Shown one piece after another: positions 1-7,001 of a stretch of 12,557 bases of DNA. The notes under the pieces were generated by a model. It was not told where the DNA came from. It saw nothing but the letters and a program-made list of their open reading frames with translations, and did no database searches. Source of the stretch: Flavobacteriaceae bacterium (lineage in GTDB: Bacteria; Bacteroidota; Bacteroidia; Flavobacteriales; Flavobacteriaceae); contig JAURBD010000040.1 of NCBI GenBank assembly GCA_030829155.1, positions 1-12,557 on the forward strand, read 5' to 3'. The position numbers and the translations under genes were made by a program. How positions within the stretch are numbered: the first letter of the stretch is position 1; every line of letters begins with the position of its first letter.

Positions 1-355
1 CGAAGAGTTTTCTCCATTTTTCTTCCTCTAGCGAGTTCATCAATCAACTTATCCAAATAGCGAGTTTTTTTGTTAAAGCAGTATTAATTTTCTCAATTCT
101 GTAGTCACAAATTACGCCTGTAATTAAATGGGTATTGTAATTAGACTTTGCATTTTTAAAATAATTTTTCAAAGGTTACTTTTTGTTTAATCAATTCTGA
201 TAAAGCGCTCTCATCATAACCGGTTAACCATTCAATTAGGGTATGTAGTTTTTTTTTGTGCGTCCTTTTTTCTAAATTTTGTTAACATAATGCGGATAAA
301 CAGATGCAAAAGTCCTTTTTGCAATACGTTTATCATGGGTGGGAGGTGTGGTCAT
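1..355 (-). pseudogene. Decayed DUF2200 family gene
   Basis: The minus strand from an ATG at 355 reads like a DUF2200 protein once repaired. Recognisable blocks are HDKRIAKRTFASVYPHYV, then KKGRT, IEWLTGYDE, NTHLITGVICDYRIEKIN, and finally RYLDKLIDELARGRKMEK near the left edge. These match the family order I remember, and the last block is close to its usual C-terminus, so only a few codons lie outside the window. It is broken in four places. An in-frame TAG at 274..272 replaces what is normally a Glu before KKGRT. A one-base loss lies in the A-run at 249..257. A one-base gain lies near 157-170, just before a TAA at 158..156. A one-base loss lies near 60-66. The nonsense codon is a substitution, so sequencing indels in homopolymers alone do not explain the decay. 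The function of DUF2200 is unknown to me. The family call is from memory of its conserved motifs. Confidence 0.82.
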
Positions 356-456
356 AAAATGTTGGTTTTATGGTACAATTGGAGTAAAATTTCTTGATAA
401 GGGTCTTAGTTTTTAACATCTTTAATGAGTTGAGTTGTTTCATTATCAAGATTAAT
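352..456 (-). other. Possible relic of a gene upstream of the DUF2200 pseudogene
   Basis: On the minus strand a frame from 456 down to a TGA at 354..352 reads DNETTQLIKDVKN, a TAA at 408..406, then DPYQEILLQLYHKTNIL and stop. The TGA overlaps the ATG of the DUF2200 pseudogene as ATGA, the usual join of translationally coupled genes. The composition is protein-like, but the piece is short and I do not recognise a family. A competing short frame (ATG near 442) runs through the same bases. The rest of 356-505 is AT-rich spacer in which I see no other gene and no clear terminator for prfC. Confidence 0.25.
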
Positions 457-505
457 TTATTCGTTGTTTATCAATAAGTTAATAAAAAATAATAATATAA
501 AAACT

Positions 506-2089
506 TTAAAACTCCGAAGTCATATGAAAAGTAATGGATGGGTATTTTTGTTGTGTCATTTGTAGGGAAAAACTAGAGTCTGCCAAAAATACCATTTGCC
601 CCTGTTTATCCTGAGCTAAGAATTTTTGTTTTACTCTTTTAAAATCTAAAAATTCTTCATTTTTTTCATCTGATGCGTCCACCCAACAAGCTTTGAATAC
701 ATTCAGGTTTTCATATGAGCATTTTGCCCCATATTCGTGCTCTAAACGGTATTGAATGACCTCAAACTGCAGCGCTCCAACTGTGCCAATTATTTTACGA
801 TTATTGATAGAAAGGGTAAAAAGCTGGGCAACTCCTTCATCCATCAATTGGTCAATGCCTTTGTTGAGTTGTTTTGCTTTCATTGGATCAGCATTATTGA
901 TGTACCTGAAATGTTCTGGAGAAAAACTCGGAATCCCTTTGAAGTGAATTTGTTCTCCCGAAGTTAAAGAATCTCCAATTTTGAAATTTCCAGTGTCATG
1001 AAGTCCAACAATGTCACCCGGATAAGAAACATCAACAATCTCTTTTCGTTCTGCAAAAAAAGTATTCGGACTGGAAAATTTTAGCTTTTTATTATTTCGA
1101 ACATGTAGATAGGGTATGTTCCGCTCAAAAGTACCTGATACAATTTTAATGAAAGCTAGGCGATCTCTGTGATTAGGATCCATATTGGCGTGTATTTTGA
1201 AAACAAATCCACTAAAAGTTTTTTCATCTGGTTGAATTATTCTTTCCTCTGCTTTCTTTTCAAGAGGAGCTGGAGCAATATCAATAAAACAATCCAAAAG
1301 TTCTTGAACTCCAAAGTTGTTCAAAGCGGACCCAAAAAAAACAGGTTGTAGGTTACCTGCCAGATATTCTTCTTGGGAAAAGGGAGGATATACTCCAGCT
1401 ACCAATTCTAATTCATCTTTTAACGTTAGTAGGGAATTACTACCAATTAAATGCTCCAATTCTTTGTCTTCAAGAGAATTAAAAGAAACTGTATTCCCTT
1501 TAGTCTGTTTGTCTTCCTCTAAAAACAGCTTTGCATTTTTATTCCAAATATTATAAATTCCTTTAAAATCATAACCCATTCCTATTGGGTGTGATAACGG
1601 AGTAACACGAAGCCCTAGTTTAGATTCAACTTCATCCAATAAATCAAAAGAATCTTTTCCTTCTCGATCCAATTTATTTATGAAAACAATCATGGGAATA
1701 TTTCTCATTCGGCAAACTTCAACAAGTTTTTCGGTTTGTTCTTCAACACCTTTTGCAACATCAATTACCACAATAACACTATCTACAGCTGTTAAGGTTC
1801 TAAAAGTATCTTCAGCAAAATCTTTGTGCCCTGGAGTGTCTAAGATGTTAATTTTTTTGTTTTTATAAATAAAAGCAAGAACTGAAGTTGCAACCGAGAT
1901 TCCTCTTTGGCGTTCGATTTCCATGAAATCACTGGTAGCACCTTTTTTTATTTTATTCGATTTAACTGCACCTGCTTCTTGGATTGCTCCTCCAAAAAGG
2001 AGAAGTTTTTCTGTAAGGGTAGTTTTTCCAGCATCGGGATGCGATACAATACCAAAGGTTCTTCTCTTTGCGATTTCTTTTAAAAACAT
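506..2089 (-). CDS. prfC: Peptide chain release factor 3 (RF3)
   Basis: RF3 is a cytoplasmic translational GTPase that removes RF1 and RF2 from the ribosome after peptide release. With the ATG at 2089 the protein is 527 residues, the normal family length, and starts MFLKEIAKRRTFGIVSHPDAG. The frame stays open upstream to 2116, but those nine extra residues have no counterpart in the family, so I reject that start. GTPase motifs are all present: P-loop HPDAGKTT at 17-24, ATSDFMEIERQRGISV (switch I region) at 51-66, DTPGH at 84-88 and NKLD at 138-141. The remaining domains II and III follow without a break. It stands alone, divergent from idi. No Shine-Dalgarno is visible ahead of the start, which is normal for Bacteroidota. 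Nothing suggests damage. Confidence 0.97.
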   Translation of the reverse strand: MFLKEIAKRRTFGIVSHPDAGKTTLTEKLLLFGGAIQEAGAVKSNKIKKGATSDFMEIERQRGISVATSVLAFIYKNKKINILDTPGHKDFAEDTFRTLTAVDSVIVVIDVAKGVEEQTEKLVEVCRMRNIPMIVFINKLDREGKDSFDLLDEVESKLGLRVTPLSHPIGMGYDFKGIYNIWNKNAKLFLEEDKQTKGNTVSFNSLEDKELEHLIGSNSLLTLKDELELVAGVYPPFSQEEYLAGNLQPVFFGSALNNFGVQELLDCFIDIAPAPLEKKAEERIIQPDEKTFSGFVFKIHANMDPNHRDRLAFIKIVSGTFERNIPYLHVRNNKKLKFSSPNTFFAERKEIVDVSYPGDIVGLHDTGNFKIGDSLTSGEQIHFKGIPSFSPEHFRYINNADPMKAKQLNKGIDQLMDEGVAQLFTLSINNRKIIGTVGALQFEVIQYRLEHEYGAKCSYENLNVFKACWVDASDEKNEEFLDFKRVKQKFLAQDKQGQMVFLADSSFSLQMTQQKYPSITFHMTSEF

Positions 2090-2183
2090 CAAATTAATTT
2101 TGTTCAAAAATAACACTATAAATTGGAAGGGAGTTTCTTTTCAAAATAGGTTTTTGATAAATTAATAGGTAATTTTGAGTCGC

Positions 2184-2708
2184 ATGGAAGAAGAAAAAGT
2201 TATTCTAGTCACTCCAAAAGATGAACCTATTGGATTGATGCCAAAAATAGAAGCCCACGAGAAAGCGGTTTTGCATCGAGCGTTTTCAGTGTTTGTAATT
2301 AACAGTAAAAATGAGTTGATGCTTCAGCAACGGGCATTTGAAAAATATCATTCTCCTGGCTTATGGACCAACACTTGCTGTAGCCATCAACGTTACCAAG
2401 AAGGAAATATAGAGGCTGGAACAAGAAGATTGAAGGAAGAAATGGGCTTCGAAACCGATTTGGAATACTTGTTTAATTTTATTTATAAAGCACCATTTGA
2501 TAATGGATTAACCGAACACGAATTAGATCACGTTATGTTGGGGAGATATGAAAATAAACCTAAAATCAATCCAAAAGAAGTTGCCTCTTGGAAATGGATG
2601 CATATTGATAAAATCTATGTTGATTTAATTAATAATACTGAAAACTATACCGCTTGGTTTGCAATTATTTTTGAACGTTTTTACAATCACTTAAAAGATC
2701 AAATATGA
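2184..2708 (+). CDS. idi: Isopentenyl-diphosphate delta-isomerase, type 1
   Basis: This enzyme interconverts isopentenyl and dimethylallyl diphosphate in the cytoplasm, balancing the two isoprenoid building blocks for quinones, carotenoids and lipid carriers. The 174-residue protein from ATG 2184 carries the type-1 Nudix features: metal-binding His25 and His31, the WTNTCCSH block (61-68) with the expected catalytic Cys66 and His68, a Nudix-like helix GNIEAGTRRLKEEMG (74-88), and the acidic pair Glu111/Glu113 matching the family's metal and catalytic glutamates. A TTG three codons earlier (2175) is open, but the family normally begins at MEEEKVILV, so ATG is preferred. It is the first gene of a cassette; its TGA overlaps the next ATG by 4 bases. 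Confidence 0.95.
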   Translation: MEEEKVILVTPKDEPIGLMPKIEAHEKAVLHRAFSVFVINSKNELMLQQRAFEKYHSPGLWTNTCCSHQRYQEGNIEAGTRRLKEEMGFETDLEYLFNFIYKAPFDNGLTEHELDHVMLGRYENKPKINPKEVASWKWMHIDKIYVDLINNTENYTAWFAIIFERFYNHLKDQI

Positions 2709-3118
2709 ATGTCACTGTAAGTAGAAAAGCCCATTTTAATGCTGCACATCGTTTGTACAGAAAAGATTGGTCTGATCAACAAAATCAACTCATTTTCGGC
2801 AAATGTTCAAACCCAAATTTCCATGGACATAACTATGAACTGATAGTAAGTGTTACTGGACCTATTGATTCACAAACTGGGTATGTTATCGATATGAAAG
2901 TTCTAAAAGATCACATTAAAACTCAGGTTGAAGATGTGTTTGATCATAAAAATCTAAATCTTGAAGTTCCAGAATTTATGGATACAATTCCGACAGCTGA
3001 AAATATAGTAGTTGTGATTTATGATAAGCTCAAAAAAATATTAAAACCCAATCAAAGTATGGAAGTTGTTCTTTATGAAACTCCAAGAAACTTTGTGACT
3101 TATTCAGAAAAATTATGA
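2705..3118 (+). CDS. queD: 6-pyruvoyl-tetrahydropterin synthase / QueD family protein
   Basis: Members use dihydroneopterin triphosphate and make either 6-carboxy-tetrahydropterin (queuosine and 7-deazaguanine pathway) or 6-pyruvoyl-tetrahydropterin (biopterin-type cofactors). The 137-residue protein has the complete active site: zinc ligands His15, His40 and His42 (HGHNY at 40-44), nucleophile Cys34, the Asp80-His81 pair in FDHKNLN, and the pterin-anchoring Glu125 in LYETPRN. The spacing from the Cys to the first His of HGH is five residues, as in animal PTPS, whereas E. coli QueD has three. The substrate outcome is therefore open, and the symbol only follows common annotation practice. It overlaps idi by 4 bases at its start and the peroxiredoxin gene by 4 bases at its end. 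No queC, queE or folE lies in the window. Confidence 0.88.
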   Translation: MNVTVSRKAHFNAAHRLYRKDWSDQQNQLIFGKCSNPNFHGHNYELIVSVTGPIDSQTGYVIDMKVLKDHIKTQVEDVFDHKNLNLEVPEFMDTIPTAENIVVVIYDKLKKILKPNQSMEVVLYETPRNFVTYSEKL

Positions 3119-3561
3119 GTCTAAAGGTAGGAGATCTAGTCCCTTCTTTTGAATTACTTGATCAGCATGGGATAAGCTTTAAAAGCGAAACCATATTGGG
3201 TAAAAAGCCAGTTGTTATTTATTTCTACCCCAAAAATGAAACTCCTAATTGTACTTCAGAAGCATGTAGTTTTAGAGATCATTACGAGGAGTTTGTTGAA
3301 CTGGGTGCTGAGGTTATTGGTGTGAGTTCAGATGGAGTTAAAAGTCATCAGAAGTTTGCAAAAAGACATCGATTACCTTTTATATTACTATCCGATTACA
3401 AAAAAAAAGTACAACGTTTATTTAAATTACCTAAAATTCTATTTGGACTCTACCCTAAGCGTATTACTTTTGTGATAGATAAAGAAGGTAGAATCTCTTA
3501 TGTTCACAATAGTCTCAGACCCGATAGTCATATAAAAAAAGCACTTGAAAAAATACAGTAA
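3115..3561 (+). CDS. bcp: Thioredoxin-dependent peroxiredoxin, Bcp/PrxQ type
   Basis: This thiol peroxidase reduces hydrogen peroxide and organic hydroperoxides, taking electrons from thioredoxin. The 148-residue protein matches the family length. The active-site block YFYPKNETPNCTSEACSFRD contains Thr43, the peroxidatic Cys46 and, five residues on, Cys51, the resolving Cys of the helix-2 PrxQ subtype that forms an intramolecular disulfide. The more common version of this block has DDTPG where this one has NETPN. No signal peptide is seen, so it should be cytoplasmic. The ATG overlaps the TGA of the preceding gene (ATGA), pointing to translational coupling in the idi cassette. Confidence 0.95.
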   Translation: MSLKVGDLVPSFELLDQHGISFKSETILGKKPVVIYFYPKNETPNCTSEACSFRDHYEEFVELGAEVIGVSSDGVKSHQKFAKRHRLPFILLSDYKKKVQRLFKLPKILFGLYPKRITFVIDKEGRISYVHNSLRPDSHIKKALEKIQ

Positions 3562-3594
3562 CAAAAAAATAACTTTAAAAAATAATATTGGATT

Positions 3595-3867
3595 ATGGCA
3601 AGTAAAAAGCAATTAAAAAAAGACATCAACAATAACGTTGGTGCTTTGATAGAAGAAATCTACGTATGGGAATTGTTAAACCCTAAAGGAGATTTTAAGA
3701 AAAGCGAAAAATTAATTGACGAGGCAATTGCTTTATTTGATGAATTAATCATGAAAATTCATGACCATACAGAGGAAATCCCTGCAAAGAAATATTTTAA
3801 TGGAATTGTTGAAGAATTGAATACAAAAGCAGCTTCAATCTCAGATAAGATGAGTAAACTGAAATAA
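3595..3867 (+). CDS. Small conserved helical protein of unknown function
   Basis: It encodes 90 residues with no cysteine, no signal peptide and no membrane segment. It is rich in Lys, Glu, Asp and Ile and should be almost entirely alpha-helical, with three helical stretches around residues 3-27, 35-58 and 62-89, broken at NPKGD and at the Pro of EEIPAK. I recall similar 90-residue proteins in Flavobacteria and other Bacteroidota but know no function. It lies 33 bases after the peroxiredoxin gene in the same direction, so it may be the last gene of that operon or have its own promoter. Its final codons form one arm of the hairpin shared with the converging lipoprotein gene. Start: ATG 3595, with no other in-frame ATG nearby. 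Confidence 0.8.
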   Translation: MASKKQLKKDINNNVGALIEEIYVWELLNPKGDFKKSEKLIDEAIALFDELIMKIHDHTEEIPAKKYFNGIVEELNTKAASISDKMSKLK

Positions 3868-3880
3868 TTCAGTTTACTCA
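3851..3880. terminator. Perfect 13-bp hairpin between convergent genes, probable bidirectional terminator
   Basis: TGAGTAAACTGAA (3851-3863) and TTCAGTTTACTCA (3868-3880) are exact reverse complements around the 4-base loop ATAA. The plus-strand gene's stop codon (3865-3867) lies partly in the loop and the minus-strand gene's stop (3876-3874) lies in the stem. There is no strong T-run immediately after either side, so it may end transcription only weakly or act mainly as a 3' stabiliser of both messages. The position between convergent genes supports a terminator. Confidence 0.65.
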
Positions 3881-4596
3881 GCCTTCTCAACTTTTTCTTC
3901 TTCTTTCAAAGAAGAAAGATATTTTCCAAATGCTAACCCATAAACTGAGTTTTTTACTTTCTTAGACATTTTATTGTAAAGTTCGTCTAAGAACTTTTTG
4001 TTGGCATCATTAACCTCGAAAAGACCAATATAAGCAGCAATTTCTTTGTCTGCATTATTATTGGCATAATTCAAAGCATATAGATAACGACGACGCAATA
4101 GACTTTTAGAAGCTTTTGTAAGTTTTTGTTCCTTTTCACTAGCAGTTAGTCCATCGTCTTTAATGTAGTCTTTGATGAGATTAAGATTCTGTTCATTAAA
4201 CTTTCTAAGAACAGATTGGTATTCCTCAAACAATACTTGATTTTCAGAACCACTAATTTGGGCACTACTTTCAAAGGTTTTTAAGAGCGAATTGATTACT
4301 ATCTCACCTTTTTCTGCAAAAAACAAAATTCGATCGTTGAGTGTATCTCCGTCTTCTTTTGCCAGATATAAATAATAAATTTCGGGAGATTCGATCTCAG
4401 TCTCTAATCTGAAATCACTGTTTTTTTGAATCTTGAAAGAATCAATATTGATAATTGTGCTGTCTTGTAATTTTTGAAGGTAAAGGGTTCCTTTTCTTAA
4501 GCCATCAATTTTACCCGTTACTTGCATCGATTTTTTATTGGGCGAACCACATGAAATTAAAAGGCTTAGAACGAAAATAGTACAAAAGAATCTCAT
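3874..4596 (-). CDS. DUF4369 domain lipoprotein
   Basis: This is a predicted envelope lipoprotein of 240 residues. The N-terminus is a short hydrophobic signal ending in the lipobox LLISC, so Cys16 would be acylated after signal peptidase II cleavage. Residues of about 24-115 match the DUF4369 pattern (VTGKIDGLRKGTLYLQ, then DSFKIQ and a strand-rich region), a domain usually found ahead of thioredoxin-like domains in Bacteroidota. Here no thioredoxin domain follows: the remainder (about 120-228) is helical and charged, has no CxxC motif, and ends in the acidic/basic tail KEEEKVEKAE. The gene starts 11 bases after the stop of the DUF5916 gene and should be co-transcribed with it. The domain call is from memory; the role is unknown. 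Confidence 0.85.
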   Translation of the reverse strand: MRFFCTIFVLSLLISCGSPNKKSMQVTGKIDGLRKGTLYLQKLQDSTIINIDSFKIQKNSDFRLETEIESPEIYYLYLAKEDGDTLNDRILFFAEKGEIVINSLLKTFESSAQISGSENQVLFEEYQSVLRKFNEQNLNLIKDYIKDDGLTASEKEQKLTKASKSLLRRRYLYALNYANNNADKEIAAYIGLFEVNDANKKFLDELYNKMSKKVKNSVYGLAFGKYLSSLKEEEKVEKAE

Positions 4597-4607
4597 AAAG
4601 TATAATA

Positions 4608-6809
4608 TTATTTATTGAACCAGTAGGTTAACTTAAAAGTTAAACTTCTGACCTTAGGTGCAAAAGTATCAGTTACAAAGTAATTATCATTATAAACAAG
4701 ATAAAAATCTGATAAAGGGCTGAATCTCCATTGCAACCTTGAATTAATTCCAAAAATCTCAGATTGAGAACTGAATTGGAAAAAAGTCCCCCAAAAAATC
4801 GTTTTAGTGAAGGTAATATCAACTTTAGGACCGATGAGAATAAGATTTGCAGAGGGGTAGGGATCGGGAAGTTTTATTTGATCGTAGTTTAAACGCATAC
4901 TCGCTGTGAAATAAGGTTGTAATCGGTAGTTTATTTGTGAAGACAAAGAAAACTTTGTTCCATTAAAAAAATCCCCATAGCTACTTTTTATGTTGTAATT
5001 AACAATTTTACTTCTATCCGATTGAAACGATAATTCAACATCATCATAATCATATCCAGTTCCTCCTTCCAAATAAATATTTGAGTCACTTCGCGTAGGA
5101 TCAAAATCATTTATTAAATATGTATAACGATTGCTGTAGCGGAATTCTAACTTGGCCTGATTTAAAAATGAAACTTCAACACTAGACCATAATCCACGAT
5201 CTGTGGTGAGATAATCGTCTTTGGGACGACCTACATAATAGAAGCTTTGTGATAAATTTATGGATCTCAATGTTTTTGATTTCAACCAGATGCGGTAGGT
5301 GTACCGAAGGTAATTTTTTAAAATACCAGTTCTTCTTATGAACCCTAAATCCGACTGATAATTTTCCCCAATTCGAGTTCCTCCATAAGATACTGAGTGT
5401 ACTTTTGCATTATAATTAAAGCGAATCCCAGAGGCATATGTATCTTGTTTTTGATCGGGGCTGAACGAATGGTGAAAGAAAGTTCTGCCAGTCCAGCGAT
5501 TACTTTTTGAAGCCAAGTTGAAGTCTAATCCTATAACTCTATTGAACTTATCTTGGGAATGATCAAATTTGGGATTTCCACTTGTTTGACGGTTCACAAA
5601 AATAAAACTCAAATTAGATCGATCTAAAACCTGCTGTTGTAATGTAAATACAGTGTTGTTGTTTGAAGCTATTTGATTTGAAGGATCTTGATCAGTTTGC
5701 ATGTTTAGAAAGCCCAATCGTAAATTATTGTTGATTTTTCCACTCAACCTAACACCAGCAATGATTTTGTTTTCAAAAGTTGTACCTGTGGTATCCTTTG
5801 CTACTCCTATTCTTCTTGAGAAGAAAGGTTGTGCCTCTCTACGGTCTCCAAAGTTTACAAACAAATCGCTGTTCTGAATAAAAAACTGACGTTTCTCGGG
5901 TAGAGTTACTTCAAATCGAGATAAGTTGATTATTTGATCGTCTACCTCAACTTGTGAAAAATCTGGATTAAATGTTAAATCCAAATTCATGCCACTTCCA
6001 ATGGATACCTTAGCATCACCCCCATAATTGAAGTTATTTATTTGTTGGTTTGCATCGAAGTCTTTTTGAATAGCCCCACCAACATAAGGAATAAGAGCAA
6101 TCATTTTTTTTGATTTCTTCAAAGGCTTTTCAAAATTAACTATACCCATGTATGCTAATCCAGCAATAGTTTGATTTTGAGGAATATTAGCCCAAGTAGA
6201 CCACTGTCTAGTATGTGTATCATGGCGATAAACATTAACCCTCCATTGTATAGATCCTTCTGGATATTGTATGGACTTCAAAGGGATTTTTATTTCAGAA
6301 ACTGTAAACCCATTTTGTTGACTGGCTTTTGTTTCCCATTTAACGTCCCAGCTATTATTGTAGTCTTTTTCATAATTATTTCCCCCGTTTGAAATCAAAG
6401 ACTCTCTTTTAACACCCAACGGATTCGTACCAAACATAAATCCATTGGTTCCATCCATAAAAGTATCTAAAATTAAGGTTACATTATCGTTCCCAGCACC
6501 GGAGTAATCTCTTCTCAAAGAAGGAACTATGTATTCGGAAGATTCCGAATAAGAGGTGATAAGAACATATAAATTTTCATCATCAACTAAAAATTTTGCT
6601 GTTGTACGTTGGTCCGCTTTAAGGCTGTCGGTTGGGAACCACTGCCAAAAATCTGAAATTTCGTTTGTAGTTTCCCATGACTTCTCTTTTCCAAAACCAT
6701 CTATTTCTATGGTTTCATTTGTATATTTCACATCAGCAGTTCTAGTCTCTTGAGCAATTGAAAGAGTGGTAAAAGCAACTATAAAAGAAAGGGTGATAAG
6801 ATCTTTAAT
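4608..6809 (-). CDS. DUF5916 outer-membrane protein with N-terminal CBM9-like domain, non-canonical ATT start
   Basis: The protein is 733 residues if started at the ATT at 6809..6807. That start gives IKDLITLSFIVAFTTLSIAQ (the first residue would be read as Met), an ideal signal peptide with cleavage before or after the Gln. The only canonical start in the region, a GTG at 6731, would remove the signal and begin inside the first strand of the folded domain, so I consider it wrong. In frame, a TAA lies at 6857..6855 and there is no ATG, GTG or TTG between it and the signal. Residues of about 28-210 are a CBM9-like sandwich (IDGFGKEKSWE, LRRDYSGAGNDN, then IPLKSIQYPEGSIQWRVNVY). The rest is DUF5916, with DLTFNPDFSQVEVDDQ, PEKRQFFIQN and FFSRRIG blocks, then many amphipathic strands ending LTYWFNK like an outer-membrane barrel. 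Ligand unknown. It leads an operon with the DUF4369 lipoprotein. Confidence 0.88.
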   Translation of the reverse strand: MKDLITLSFIVAFTTLSIAQETRTADVKYTNETIEIDGFGKEKSWETTNEISDFWQWFPTDSLKADQRTTAKFLVDDENLYVLITSYSESSEYIVPSLRRDYSGAGNDNVTLILDTFMDGTNGFMFGTNPLGVKRESLISNGGNNYEKDYNNSWDVKWETKASQQNGFTVSEIKIPLKSIQYPEGSIQWRVNVYRHDTHTRQWSTWANIPQNQTIAGLAYMGIVNFEKPLKKSKKMIALIPYVGGAIQKDFDANQQINNFNYGGDAKVSIGSGMNLDLTFNPDFSQVEVDDQIINLSRFEVTLPEKRQFFIQNSDLFVNFGDRREAQPFFSRRIGVAKDTTGTTFENKIIAGVRLSGKINNNLRLGFLNMQTDQDPSNQIASNNNTVFTLQQQVLDRSNLSFIFVNRQTSGNPKFDHSQDKFNRVIGLDFNLASKSNRWTGRTFFHHSFSPDQKQDTYASGIRFNYNAKVHSVSYGGTRIGENYQSDLGFIRRTGILKNYLRYTYRIWLKSKTLRSINLSQSFYYVGRPKDDYLTTDRGLWSSVEVSFLNQAKLEFRYSNRYTYLINDFDPTRSDSNIYLEGGTGYDYDDVELSFQSDRSKIVNYNIKSSYGDFFNGTKFSLSSQINYRLQPYFTASMRLNYDQIKLPDPYPSANLILIGPKVDITFTKTIFWGTFFQFSSQSEIFGINSRLQWRFSPLSDFYLVYNDNYFVTDTFAPKVRSLTFKLTYWFNK

Positions 6810-7001
6810 GGCAGTAAATTTATGAAGTGATTTTGGTTTTGCTAAACTTACAATTTATTTAGACTAAATATTTGAGTTATGGTTTAATTTAATGTATGTA
6901 AAAAAAACATTTTCTTCTTTATGACATTCAAAATTACTGATAATTTGTCTTTTTGTGGTTCATTTTTTTTGAATTGATTTATGATTTACTAATGTCTTTT
7001 T

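Noticed and set aside
1..505. Possible insertion sequence or phage remnant at the left edge
   Set aside because: No terminal repeats or transposase motifs are seen; the readable blocks fit DUF2200 instead.
2090..2116. N-terminal extension of prfC
   Set aside because: The extra residues do not match the family, whose members begin at MxFLKEIxRRRT; the ATG at 2089 fits exactly.
752..2165. Several plus-strand open frames of 60-80 codons inside prfC
   Set aside because: They lie antisense to a fully conserved gene, have no family features and exist only because the opposite strand is AT-rich and coding.
2170..2177. Perfect TAnnTTTG box just before the idi ATG, suggesting a leaderless message
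   Set aside because: No TTTG lies at a proper distance upstream, and matches of this degenerate box are expected by chance in sequence this AT-rich. The similar box at 7617-7624 (minus) before alkB fails for the same reason.
6171..6753. Plus-strand open frames antisense to the DUF5916 gene
   Set aside because: They have no protein-family features and are shadows of the minus-strand gene.
6929..6936. TAATTTTG on the minus strand upstream of the DUF5916 gene as a promoter
   Set aside because: It matches the -7 box, but no -33 TTTG is found at the right spacing and it is about 120 bases from the start. It remains possible but is not strong enough to annotate.
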